NCBI GenBank assembly: GCA_903854185.1
Contig: CAINVP010000023.1
Coordinates: 1-32,674, forward strand
Origin: an uncultured Actinomycetes bacterium
GTDB lineage: Bacteria > Actinomycetota > Actinomycetes > Nanopelagicales > Nanopelagicaceae
DNA: 32,674 nt
Direction of reading: 5' to 3'
The stretch's first letter is position 1, and every line of letters begins with the position of its first letter. Positions 1-8,553 of the stretch are shown here, piece by piece. The translations under genes and the position numbers were made by a program. The notes beneath the pieces were generated by a model. The model was not told where the DNA came from. It was given only the letters and a program-made list of their open reading frames with translations, and ran no database searches.

Positions 1-882
1 GCCAATCAATCCAATGGCAAAGAGATCTTTTGCAAGCGTTCCCGCGAGCGGTTTTAACGCTGCCGCAGCTTGAGCCGCATCAGTGATATTGAAGGTGCCT
101 TCAGCATGAAGGGTCGCGGCGCATGTGATGATGACAAAGAAGCCAATGACACCTGTGAGAAGTGAACCAATCCACACATCGGCACGGAGTAACTTCAAAT
201 CATCACGGGTGAGTCGTTTATCAACTGCATAGGACTGGATAAATGCCAGTCCCCACGGAGCTAACGTTGTTCCAAGTGTTGCTGTTGCAATATAAATCGC
301 ATCCCGATTGAGTGGCATCGTCGGTACGACCATGCCGTGAAAGGCACTGCCCCAGTCAGGATGTGCGAGGAAACCAGCAATCACATATGCAATGAAGACG
401 CCGGCGAGAGCAAAGAAGACCTTCTCAACACGAGCAAATGAACCTCGAAGTACGAGTGCAGAGACAACAATCGCTGCGAGTGGAACAGTGAGATATCTGG
501 AGTAACCAAAGAGTTGACCCGCTGCCGCAATTCCTGCGAACTCAGCTGTCATCGTTCCAATATTTGCCAGGACGAGGGCGCTCGCACTGAGCACGCCAGA
601 ACGGGCACCATATTTCTGGCGGACCAGTCCTAAGAGTCCTTGGCGAGTAACAACACCGATTCGCGCTCCTAAATCCTGGAAGAGGATAAGTGCGATGGTG
701 GAGATGCCGAGCGTCCAAATAAGTGAATAACCATACTTTGCACCTAGCTGGGAGTAGGTCGTGATACCAGCCGGATCATCATCAGAGAGACCAGCTAGAA
801 CTCCCGGTCCCATGACGCCTAGAAATGCTGCCAGACGAAGCTTCTTTACGCTCTTCTTCGCCTTCTCTTGCTTAACCGCCAT
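1..882 (-). CDS. NRAMP/SLC11-family divalent metal transporter, 3' end cut by window edge
   Basis: Manual minus-strand translation from ATG at 882: MAVKQEKAKKSVKKLRLAAFLGVMGPGVLAGLSDDDPAGITTYSQLGAKYGYSLIW...TATLGTTLAPWGLAFIQSYAVDKRL...; open to position 1. TM1 and TM6 align with NRAMP proteins. Not in the ORF track because it is open at the edge. Confidence 0.88.
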   Translation of the reverse strand, partial: MAVKQEKAKKSVKKLRLAAFLGVMGPGVLAGLSDDDPAGITTYSQLGAKYGYSLIWTLGISTIALILFQDLGARIGVVTRQGLLGLVRQKYGARSGVLSASALVLANIGTMTAEFAGIAAAGQLFGYSRYLTVPLAAIVVSALVLRGSFARVEKVFFALAGVFIAYVIAGFLAHPDWGSAFHGMVVPTMPLNRDAIYIATATLGTTLAPWGLAFIQSYAVDKRLTRDDLKLLRADVWIGSLLTGVIGFFVIITCAATLHAEGTFNITDAAQAAAALKPLAGTLAKDLFAIGLIG

Positions 883-2210
883 TAGAGCGAACCACCCTGT
901 GCAAAACCACGATTCTCCGTGGAAGTTAATGAGTCAACTAGATCATCAGCGAGGATTCGACCGACTGGCTTTGATTTCTCATCTGTAACAATGATGGATG
1001 AGCCGCGGTTATTAATAAATTCTTCAACGACTTCATCAAGTGGAGTATCGATTCGAACTGCTGTTGGATACGGCGGTCCAACAAGTGTGGCTACTTCACT
1101 AGAAGCCTTTCCCGCAACGAGCTCAATGGTCTGAATGTGGTCGACCAATCGCCCTTTGAGATCGACAACCACAACTCCATCCGAGATATCTCGTTCGCGA
1201 TTATCTACAAGAAGTTTCAACGCACTCGCAATTGTGTCGCTCTCTTTTACTACAAGCATATGAGTCGTCATCATTCCGCCGGCAAGGGTTTCATCGAATG
1301 AGACGAGCTCGCGAAGTTGAGAAGCTGTGCCCTTCTCCATTGCATTGAGAATGGATTCACGGTGCGTATCATCGAGATCACGCAGCACTTCAGCAGATTC
1401 ATCCGGTTCCATACGAGAGAGCAGCTCTGCTGAGTGTTCAGTCGTGAGGCCACGGATCAACCCCTGCAATTCATCATCTTCCATCTCTTCCAGTGCATCC
1501 GCGGCCAGATCTGGATCGAGCATCTTGACCAGTGCGCTCTGTTCGCGTCCTGCAAGATCTTCAATCAGGTCAGCCAAATCTGCCGGGCGAAGTTGACTGA
1601 GCTTTGAGCGAGAACCTGAGGTGCGGACTACTCCCGAACTGTCAGCAAGTGATGCCACTGTCGCCCAGTCAACAACACGCTCTGGTGTTGGGCGCCGACT
1701 AAATGAGCCCGGGAAAATTCTGCGAAGGAAGGAGACGAATGAGATATCTACTCCGACGACCCGAATCTCTTTATCTAACGGGGCTAGGTAGAGGTCAGAG
1801 GAGCGAACCACTCGGAGGCCATCGACATCGACAATCTGATGATCTAACACATCTGCATCAAGCAAAGATTCGCCATCGCGACGAACATAATCAGTAAGGT
1901 TGATGGTCGTTGACGAGAGTCGGATCTCATTATTTGTAAGGGTGGAGATACGGGCGCCGTTAATAAAGGATTTGCGAGCGCCTACTTTGACAATCAGTCC
2001 AGAAACCGGTGGATAGGTCTCTTCACCGTGGCGAACGACGACATCAACCAGCTTGCCGATATCTCTACCGTTCTCATCTCGAACTGGGCAACCAATCAGA
2101 CCAGCAAGTGAGACAAGTGATTCACGAATGCTCTTACGCGCCAGGACGGAATCGCGTCGCCCAACGATGCGCTTAGCCGCGCGGATTGGGGCTGCGGCTT
2201 GGCTCTTCAT
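882..2210 (-). CDS. Soluble PRC-barrel + MgtE N-terminal domain + CBS-pair protein
   Basis: 442 aa; N-terminal PRC-barrel-like segment (LIGCPVRDENGRDIGKLVDVVV), MgtE_N superhelix repeats (LEEMEDDELQGLIRGL...SRMEPDESAEVLRDL), LAGGMMTT motif and two CBS motifs; no hydrophobic TM region. Stop overlaps the start of the NRAMP gene (TAATG). Confidence 0.87.
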   Translation of the reverse strand: MKSQAAAPIRAAKRIVGRRDSVLARKSIRESLVSLAGLIGCPVRDENGRDIGKLVDVVVRHGEETYPPVSGLIVKVGARKSFINGARISTLTNNEIRLSSTTINLTDYVRRDGESLLDADVLDHQIVDVDGLRVVRSSDLYLAPLDKEIRVVGVDISFVSFLRRIFPGSFSRRPTPERVVDWATVASLADSSGVVRTSGSRSKLSQLRPADLADLIEDLAGREQSALVKMLDPDLAADALEEMEDDELQGLIRGLTTEHSAELLSRMEPDESAEVLRDLDDTHRESILNAMEKGTASQLRELVSFDETLAGGMMTTHMLVVKESDTIASALKLLVDNRERDISDGVVVVDLKGRLVDHIQTIELVAGKASSEVATLVGPPYPTAVRIDTPLDEVVEEFINNRGSSIIVTDEKSKPVGRILADDLVDSLTSTENRGFAQGGSL

Positions 2211-2233
2211 GGGCCAATCCTAAGCGTTTGCCC

Positions 2234-3364
2234 CTAATTGGTGTGGAGTGAAAGGGGTACGCCCACGATTGATTTAGGGCGAACCATTAACTTCTCGAGG
2301 AGTTCATAGATCGCCTTGCTGGCTGGGGCATCAGGACGAGCGAGAGTGATGGGATCGCCCTCATCCCCACCTTCACGAAGGTGAACATCGAAGGGAATTG
2401 AGGCTAACAATGGAACTGGTGCACCGACGAGGGTGGTCAGGCGATGTGCAGCTTCTGCACCGCCGCCGCTTCCGAAGATAGAGAGCGCCTCGCCGCAATG
2501 TGGACATGGCGTATCGCCCATGTTCTCAACAACGCCAAGAATGTGCTGCTTGAGCTGATGCGCAATGCGACCGGCACGTTCTGCAACCTCTGCTGCTGCC
2601 ACTTGCGGAGTTGTGACAACGAGAATCTCTGAAGCTGGGATGAGTTGCGCAAGGGAGATAGCGATGTCACCCGTTCCAGGTGGCAAATCCAGAAGCAAGA
2701 GGTCAAGATCTCCCCAGTAAGCATCACTTAAGAGTTGCTCCAGAACGCGGTGAAGAAGTGGTCCGCGATAGGCAACCGGATCAGAGCGCTCTGGTTTGAA
2801 CATCTCCATCGAAACTATTTTCACACCAAATTTTTCAACTGGGATAAAGGTCTGATCAATAGCAGTGGGACGCTGCCCAAGCACGCCCATAAGTCGTGGC
2901 ACAGAGTGGCCATAGACATCGGCATCCAAAATTCCAACTTTAAGTCCTTTAGCCGCTGCAGCCACTGCCAGATTTACCGTGACGGAAGATTTTCCGACGC
3001 CACCTTTTCCAGAAGCGATACCAAGAACCCTAGTAAGAGAGTCCGGCTGTGCGAACGGAATAAATTTCTCTTTACCGCCACGAATGAGGGAACGAACATT
3101 TGCACGTTGCTCTTCGCTCATAACGCCGAACGAGAGGTTGAGATCCTTAACGCCCTTAACGCCCATGACCGCATTAGTAACATCGGTGCGCAGGCGATCT
3201 TTCATTGGGCAACCAGAGATGGTGAGGAGAACGTTGAGAGTGACCTTGCCGCCCTTCTCTTCCAGGGTATCGACCATGCCAAGTTCAGTAATCGAACGAT
3301 GAAGCTCTGGGTCAATGACCTTGCTTAGGGCCTCGCGAAGTTCAGTTGTGAGATCTTTACTCAT
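2234..3364 (-). CDS. mrp: Mrp/NBP35 (ApbC) family P-loop ATPase, Fe-S carrier
   Basis: 376 aa; N-terminal DUF59/MIP18-like domain, Walker A GIASGKGGVGKSSVTVNLA, CPHCG motif. Confidence 0.93.
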   Translation of the reverse strand: MSKDLTTELREALSKVIDPELHRSITELGMVDTLEEKGGKVTLNVLLTISGCPMKDRLRTDVTNAVMGVKGVKDLNLSFGVMSEEQRANVRSLIRGGKEKFIPFAQPDSLTRVLGIASGKGGVGKSSVTVNLAVAAAAKGLKVGILDADVYGHSVPRLMGVLGQRPTAIDQTFIPVEKFGVKIVSMEMFKPERSDPVAYRGPLLHRVLEQLLSDAYWGDLDLLLLDLPPGTGDIAISLAQLIPASEILVVTTPQVAAAEVAERAGRIAHQLKQHILGVVENMGDTPCPHCGEALSIFGSGGGAEAAHRLTTLVGAPVPLLASIPFDVHLREGGDEGDPITLARPDAPASKAIYELLEKLMVRPKSIVGVPLSLHTN

Positions 3365-3672
3365 AGGAGATCTGGATCAATCTTGGCGCTCTTGCCGATC
3401 TCTTTAATCTCTTCCGTAGGATTGGCTTCATCTAGCGCATTTCCAATCGTCTTCTTAATGAAATTCTTTGGGCGAAGATCTCCAACTTCAAGATCCTGAA
3501 ATTCTGGCCCGAGGCTATCTTTCAACTCACTCGTTGCATTATTGGCAATCTCTTTAAAGCGCTTGATCCACTTCGCTGCATCACGAGCTACATGCGGAAG
3601 GCGATCTGGACCAATCAGAAAGAGAGCAATCACACCAAGTGCGATGAACTCCCCCGCGCCGATATTGAACAT
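3361..3672 (-). CDS. tatB: Sec-independent protein translocase subunit TatB
   Basis: 103 aa; MFNIGAGEFIALGVIALFLIGPDRLPHVARDAAKWIKRFKE, one TM plus amphipathic helix; 4-bp ATGA overlap with mrp. Confidence 0.85.
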   Translation of the reverse strand: MFNIGAGEFIALGVIALFLIGPDRLPHVARDAAKWIKRFKEIANNATSELKDSLGPEFQDLEVGDLRPKNFIKKTIGNALDEANPTEEIKEIGKSAKIDPDLL

Positions 3673-3688
3673 GGTTGGAAGCCTACCT

Positions 3689-4819
3689 CTACTGCTTGGA
3701 AGCGACCAAAGTTAGTGAAAAGACCTTCTTAGTTCTGCCTCGAAGCACGGTGATGGAGACCCGTTCGCCAACGCTGTGCGACCGGATGGCCACAACTAAC
3801 TCATCAGAGTTTGTGATCTTCTTCCCTGCAAATTCGGTGATGATGTCACCTGGCTTTATGCCAACCTTTGCAGCGGGGCTGCCAGCGAGCACGCCCCCAG
3901 CAATCGGTGCCACTCGGGCGCCATCGCCTTGATAGGTAGTATCAATCTTTACTCCCACAACTGGATAGGTCGCCTTTCCAGTCTTAATGAGTTGATCGGC
4001 AACCTTCTTCGCCTGATTAATTGGAATGGCAAAGCCGAGGCCGATGGAACCAGATTGTGATGAAGCGAAGGTGCTGGTGGTATCAAGCGATGCGATTGCT
4101 GAGTTGATTCCGATAACGGCACCTGTCATATCCACGAGCGGCCCACCTGAGTTACCAGGATTAATAGCTGCATCGGTCTGAATGGCATTGATAAAGGAGC
4201 TCTGAGTCGATGAACCCGTTGAGACGGCACGATCTTTTGCAGAGATGATTCCAGAAGTGACGGTGCCGGCAAGGCCGAGGGGTGAACCAATTGCAATCAC
4301 ACTATCTCCGACGACCACTTTCTCACTATTGCCAAAGGTGAGAGCTGGTGCGCTCGATACATCAATTTTTAATACTGCAATGTCATATTCTGGCGCACGA
4401 CCAATAACATTTGCCGGGTAACTTTCGCCACTTGAGAGTGTGACCTTAATCTGACCACCACTTGTCGCCGCAGATTCAATGACGTGATTATTTGTAAGAA
4501 TGTAACCGTTGCTATCGATAAAGAACCCAGAGCCAGTATCGGCAGCTTGCGCACTCGATGCATCGATATTAACGACGGAGGGCGAGACCTTTGCCGCGAT
4601 TGCCGCAATCGAACCTGGAGCACGCTCAATCGCTGACTGAGTTGAAACGACATTCGCACTATGAACGTTGAGTAACCGATCTAGCCCCGCACCAGTTGCG
4701 CCGGCGAAGAGCGCAATGGCAAGTGCGATGCCTACTGACAAATTTCGCGGGCTCTTCTTCGGCTCCTGGGAGAAGGCTGCTTGGTGTGAACTCATCCACC
4801 ACGGCTGTTCATTACTCAT
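3689..4819 (-). CDS. HtrA/DegP-like trypsin-type serine protease with PDZ domain
   Basis: 376 aa; N-terminal TM; catalytic triad motifs TNNHVIE, YDIAVLKID, NPGNSGGPL; C-terminal PDZ (VLAGSPAAKVGIKPGDIITEFAGKKI). Confidence 0.93.
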   Translation of the reverse strand: MSNEQPWWMSSHQAAFSQEPKKSPRNLSVGIALAIALFAGATGAGLDRLLNVHSANVVSTQSAIERAPGSIAAIAAKVSPSVVNIDASSAQAADTGSGFFIDSNGYILTNNHVIESAATSGGQIKVTLSSGESYPANVIGRAPEYDIAVLKIDVSSAPALTFGNSEKVVVGDSVIAIGSPLGLAGTVTSGIISAKDRAVSTGSSTQSSFINAIQTDAAINPGNSGGPLVDMTGAVIGINSAIASLDTTSTFASSQSGSIGLGFAIPINQAKKVADQLIKTGKATYPVVGVKIDTTYQGDGARVAPIAGGVLAGSPAAKVGIKPGDIITEFAGKKITNSDELVVAIRSHSVGERVSITVLRGRTKKVFSLTLVASKQ

Positions 4820-4836
4820 GTGCTGATTTTAGATAG

Positions 4837-4861
4837 CGCGAGGGGGGCGTGTCGCCCCGCG
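4837..4861. promoter_or_regulatory. GC-rich inverted repeat upstream of htrA
   Basis: CGCGAGGGGGGCGTGTCGCCCCGCG: GGGGCG-TGT-CGCCCC core (4844-4858); 5 bp upstream of a TAAAAT box (4826-4831, minus) that is 6 nt from the htrA ATG. Confidence 0.5.
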
Positions 4862-4883
4862 TTGCCTAGAGATTACTGTGAGA

Positions 4884-5534
4884 TTAACGCTTCGTCGCCA
4901 AGAGAACGCCTGCACCCAGAGGAAGTACCGTCGAACTCCATCTGGAATCCTCTTTAATGGCTCGGATGGCATCGCGACGGGAAACTGAATCGAAGTCACG
5001 TTGAGTGGGGTCAGCAACCTTGCCGCCATCGAGGGCATAATCAATGACGAGCGTTCCGCCTTCCTTCAACATCCGGTAGCTCTCATGCACGATGTCGAGC
5101 AGATCCGGTGCAACGCGAACGACCACCAAGTCATAGTTTGCATCAGCTAACTTTGCGATGATGTCGATGACATTTCCCGTGATTAATCTGAAACGCTGAG
5201 CGCCGATACCGCTTTCATCAAAGATAGCGCGAGCATTTGTCGCATGTTCCCTCTCGGTATCGATACTCGTCAGGACAGCATCAGCGGGCGCGCCTTGAAA
5301 GAGCCAGAGTCCGCTCACGCCAGAACCAGTCCCAATTTCGACAATCGACTGGGCTTTGCAATTTGCGGCAACGAATTGAAGGAGGCCTCCTACGGCCGGA
5401 GTTGGATCAATTGCGCCGACCTCCACACCGTTGGAGCGCGCTTGTTGCATGAAGAAATCTTCACGGACATAACTTTCAGCGAAGGCTCCCATGTCGCCAC
5501 GATTTGTTAAAGCGGTCATAGTGATGAGATCCAT
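4884..5534 (-). CDS. SAM-dependent O-methyltransferase (family 3-like)
   Basis: 216 aa; IVEIGTGSGVSGLWL SAM motif, SIDTEREH, TLVIDYALDGGKV. Confidence 0.87.
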   Translation of the reverse strand: MDLITMTALTNRGDMGAFAESYVREDFFMQQARSNGVEVGAIDPTPAVGGLLQFVAANCKAQSIVEIGTGSGVSGLWLFQGAPADAVLTSIDTEREHATNARAIFDESGIGAQRFRLITGNVIDIIAKLADANYDLVVVRVAPDLLDIVHESYRMLKEGGTLVIDYALDGGKVADPTQRDFDSVSRRDAIRAIKEDSRWSSTVLPLGAGVLLATKR

Positions 5535-7075
5535 TCAGTAAGAAGGCGAACACCGAAGCCGGTTCCACCTTTCACATACTCGCCCGCATCCACCTCAGAG
5601 CGACCCGTGCCAGCGATATCAAGATGAACCCAGGTGCGCTTTCCAACGAACTCTTCCAAGAAGAGTGCGGCGGTCACAGAGCCGGCGCTAAAGCCATCTT
5701 TATCTGCAGTGTGGTTGATATCTGCGATATCAGAGTGAAGTGAGGATTTGTAATCATCGATGAGCGGCATATGCCAAACTCGATCACCGGAGATCTCTCC
5801 TGACTCGTATAACTTTTTCGCAACTTTCTGATTGCGGGTATACATCGCTGCATACTGACGCCCGAGTCCAAGAGTTGCTGAACCGGTGAGTGTCGCAATA
5901 TCTACAATGTAATCTGGATTGAGTTTGAGATCTGCATATGCCAGACCATCGGCTAACACGAGCCGACCTTCTGCATCCGTATTGAGAACCTCAACCGTCT
6001 TTCCACCAAAGTGAGTAATGACATCTGATGGTCGTTGCGAGGTAGCAGAAAGTGCATTCTCTGCGCACATCATTAGCGCGGTTACTCGTACCTTGACGCC
6101 GAGTTCAGCAAGGGCGAGAACCGTTGACATAACAGCCGCAGCTCCAGCCATATCGCTCTTCATGGCCATCATGGTGTCGTACGGGCGTTTCAAGCTAATT
6201 CCACCCGTATCAAAGGTGATGCCCTTACCCACGATGACCACGTGCGGAATCTTTGTGCCGCGAGGCTTATATGAAATCTCAATGACTCGCGGGCCAGGCT
6301 TGGGAGAAGAGTTTCCAACCGCGCGCACTCCACCGAATTCGGCGAGCTCTTTTCCTGCTCGAACGTGAACAGTGAGGGCGGAATTCTTTGCCTTTGCTAC
6401 CGCGCTCTTTGCGAACTTCGCTAGGTACTCTGGATTTTTAATATTTGATGGCGTATGAACCAGATCGCGGGTATTCCATACCGCCTCACTGACTATTCGC
6501 GCAGCTTCTAGGTCGGCCTCGAGTGAAGGGATTTCTCGCTCTGCGATAATCGAGAGATGAGCGACCTTCTTCTTTGGATCGCTCTCACTCTTTAAGTTCC
6601 ACGTGTATTGAGAGAGAAGGAGAGCACTGACAAATGTTGAAATCTGCTTTGAAGCAGTGAACTCTTTTGGTAATCCCAATGCAACACTTTTGCCGCTTAG
6701 CTTTACCTTGCGCCCAATCGCGGCACCCGCTTTACGTATCGCATCTCTAGAGCTATCGCCGGTACCCACTAAATAGATGCGGGTAACTTTTGGGAAGTTC
6801 TCTCCTGAATACGTTATTTCGAGAATCTCACCTGCCTTGGCGGCGAACTCTGGCCACTTTCCCATCTCTGCCTCGAGTTCGCTTGATCCGGACTTCCCTA
6901 AAAATTCGGACAGCGCGGATTTAGCCATCTTCTTCTCAGGCGTCACACCGATAGCGAGCGCATCGATCTGGCCAAAGCCGATACCCTTTCTACTCTTAGC
7001 GCTGGTTGAGGTTTTCTCAACAGCGAGAGAGAGAAGGTCGATTAGGGGCATCTCCTTGGAGTGGCTGCTTTTCAC
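5516..7075 (-). CDS. pepA: Leucyl aminopeptidase (M17)
   Basis: 519 aa; VGKGITFDTGGISLKRP, KSDMAGAAAV, NTDAEGRLVLADGLAYA; GTG start. Confidence 0.95.
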   Translation of the reverse strand: MKSSHSKEMPLIDLLSLAVEKTSTSAKSRKGIGFGQIDALAIGVTPEKKMAKSALSEFLGKSGSSELEAEMGKWPEFAAKAGEILEITYSGENFPKVTRIYLVGTGDSSRDAIRKAGAAIGRKVKLSGKSVALGLPKEFTASKQISTFVSALLLSQYTWNLKSESDPKKKVAHLSIIAEREIPSLEADLEAARIVSEAVWNTRDLVHTPSNIKNPEYLAKFAKSAVAKAKNSALTVHVRAGKELAEFGGVRAVGNSSPKPGPRVIEISYKPRGTKIPHVVIVGKGITFDTGGISLKRPYDTMMAMKSDMAGAAAVMSTVLALAELGVKVRVTALMMCAENALSATSQRPSDVITHFGGKTVEVLNTDAEGRLVLADGLAYADLKLNPDYIVDIATLTGSATLGLGRQYAAMYTRNQKVAKKLYESGEISGDRVWHMPLIDDYKSSLHSDIADINHTADKDGFSAGSVTAALFLEEFVGKRTWVHLDIAGTGRSEVDAGEYVKGGTGFGVRLLTEWISSL

Positions 7076-7107
7076 ACTTCAGACGCTAACGAATAAAGGG
7101 GTGGTTT

Positions 7108-8100
7108 GTGAACTTGTGGGAGGGTGTCGCGCATCTCGTTAGCCATTCCGCCCTCGGGGCAGGATGGCGCGAGCAGTTGCTCAATATCCTCATGCCTATC
7201 TTCTTCTTCTATGTTGGCCAAGAGATTCGCCTCGCCACAAAAGAGAGTAGTTCCTCGTTGCTCTCACCGGTATTTGCTGCGATTGGTGGAATGGCCATCC
7301 CGGCTGCGATCTTTCTCGCCTTAGCTGCAACCTTTAGCCTTCCGGCTCGCACCTTCGGCGTTGTGATGGCAACCGATCTTCCCCTGGTACTTGCAGCACT
7401 TGCGCTCTTTCCAAAGGCGACGAGCGCCAAAGTTCGCCATTACATTCTCGTCTTGGCTGTGGCCGATGATGTGGGCTCCATCATTGTGTTGGCACTCGGA
7501 TTCAACAAAAACTTCAGCGCTGCGTGGATTACCGCCCAGGTTGCACTCATCGCCCTGCTCTATCTGGCTCGGAAGAAGTCGATCGCCCTGCCACTTGTTC
7601 TGGTGGGCTGGTGGATCTCACTGCATTCGGGGTTTCAGCCAACTGTTATCGCAGCGCTCATGGGTGTAATCGTTACAACATCGAATAAGCGTTTCTTAGT
7701 AGTCCTAGAGCGCATCTCATATTTCATCTGCATCCCACTATTTCTCTTTGCGCTTCTTAGTAGCGGCCTAACACTCCATGGTCTCTCAATTACTTCGATG
7801 AATTCATATTCCTATGCGCTACTTGCCGCCCGCATCATCGGTAAACCTATTGGGATATTTTTCGGCGCATGGGTAGCGCAGAAATTTTGGCGCGCACAAG
7901 GTTTAGCGATGAAGGATCTCTGGCTAGTAGGGACGCTAAGTACCTTTGGACTTTCCGTATCGTTGCTCTTCTTGCATATTGCAACGAAAGATCCGGAAGT
8001 AATTGCCCACGCAACGACCGCCATTATTTATATTAATATGCTAGCGGCACTTGCCGCGACGTGCTGGCGTTACTTCTTAACGAGGGCTACTGCCGCCTGA
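7108..8100 (+). CDS. nhaA: NhaA-type Na+/H+ antiporter, N-terminally short
   Basis: 330 aa; LMPIFFFYVGQEIRLA, FAAIGGMAIPA, VMATDLPLVLAALALF, VLAVADDVGSIIVLAL (double Asp), IIGKPIGI. Begins where E. coli NhaA TM2 begins; in-frame TAA at 7087-7089. Confidence 0.88.
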   Translation: MNLWEGVAHLVSHSALGAGWREQLLNILMPIFFFYVGQEIRLATKESSSSLLSPVFAAIGGMAIPAAIFLALAATFSLPARTFGVVMATDLPLVLAALALFPKATSAKVRHYILVLAVADDVGSIIVLALGFNKNFSAAWITAQVALIALLYLARKKSIALPLVLVGWWISLHSGFQPTVIAALMGVIVTTSNKRFLVVLERISYFICIPLFLFALLSSGLTLHGLSITSMNSYSYALLAARIIGKPIGIFFGAWVAQKFWRAQGLAMKDLWLVGTLSTFGLSVSLLFLHIATKDPEVIAHATTAIIYINMLAALAATCWRYFLTRATAA

Positions 8101-8249
8101 AGAACATTGCCAAGATTTGTTGCTTCCTCGAAATTAAGTTCAACTACGAGCCGGCCGCCACCCTCTAATGGGATTCGCATAACGAGACTGCGGGCTTCCT
8201 TTGTGACTTCCATTGGACCGTCACCAGTTCTAGGTTTCATCGCTGCCAT
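8070..8249 (-). CDS. DUF3117 family small protein
   Basis: Manual translation (59 aa, not in ORF track): MAAMKPRTGDGPMEVTKEARSLVMRIPLEGGGRLVVELNFEEATNLGNVLQAAVALVKK. Matches the conserved actinobacterial DUF3117 pattern. Overlaps the nhaA 3' end antisense by 31 bp. Confidence 0.88.
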   Translation of the reverse strand: MAAMKPRTGDGPMEVTKEARSLVMRIPLEGGGRLVVELNFEEATNLGNVLQAAVALVKK

Positions 8250-8326
8250 AAGGAGAAGTATCCCGTATTAGCGGGTAGGTAGGGAAATCGAGGCGGAAGT
8301 TGTGTGTAAAAAGCGGCTGTTTTGGG

Positions 8327-8524
8327 CTATTCCTGCACTGCTTGTAGGGCTTGCAAGATCCGAGCCCGACCGCTAGCGATGACGGAAGATACGGCTCTCT
8401 CTGGTACTCCTAGGGCGCTAGCAATTTCTGCTGCCGAGAGTGACTTTAAATAATGCATCGTGAGTATCGCTCGCTCCTCTTCAGGCAGGCTTGCGAGCAG
8501 CTGCGAGATCGATGGCGAGGACAC
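8327..8524 (-). CDS. Free-standing sigma-70 region 4-like HTH mini-protein
   Basis: 65 aa, GTG start: LASLPEEERAILTMHYLKSLSAAEIASALGVPERAVSSVIASGRARILQAL resembles sigma region 4.2; no region 2 adjacent. Confidence 0.7.
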   Translation of the reverse strand: MSSPSISQLLASLPEEERAILTMHYLKSLSAAEIASALGVPERAVSSVIASGRARILQALQAVQE

Positions 8525-8553
8525 GGGTTTAGGCTACTAGCAGGGCCGTGCTT

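Noticed and set aside
2735-3328. 197-aa plus-strand ORF
   Set aside because: Fully antisense to mrp, which has clear Walker A and Fe-S motifs; the translation shows no recognisable family features.
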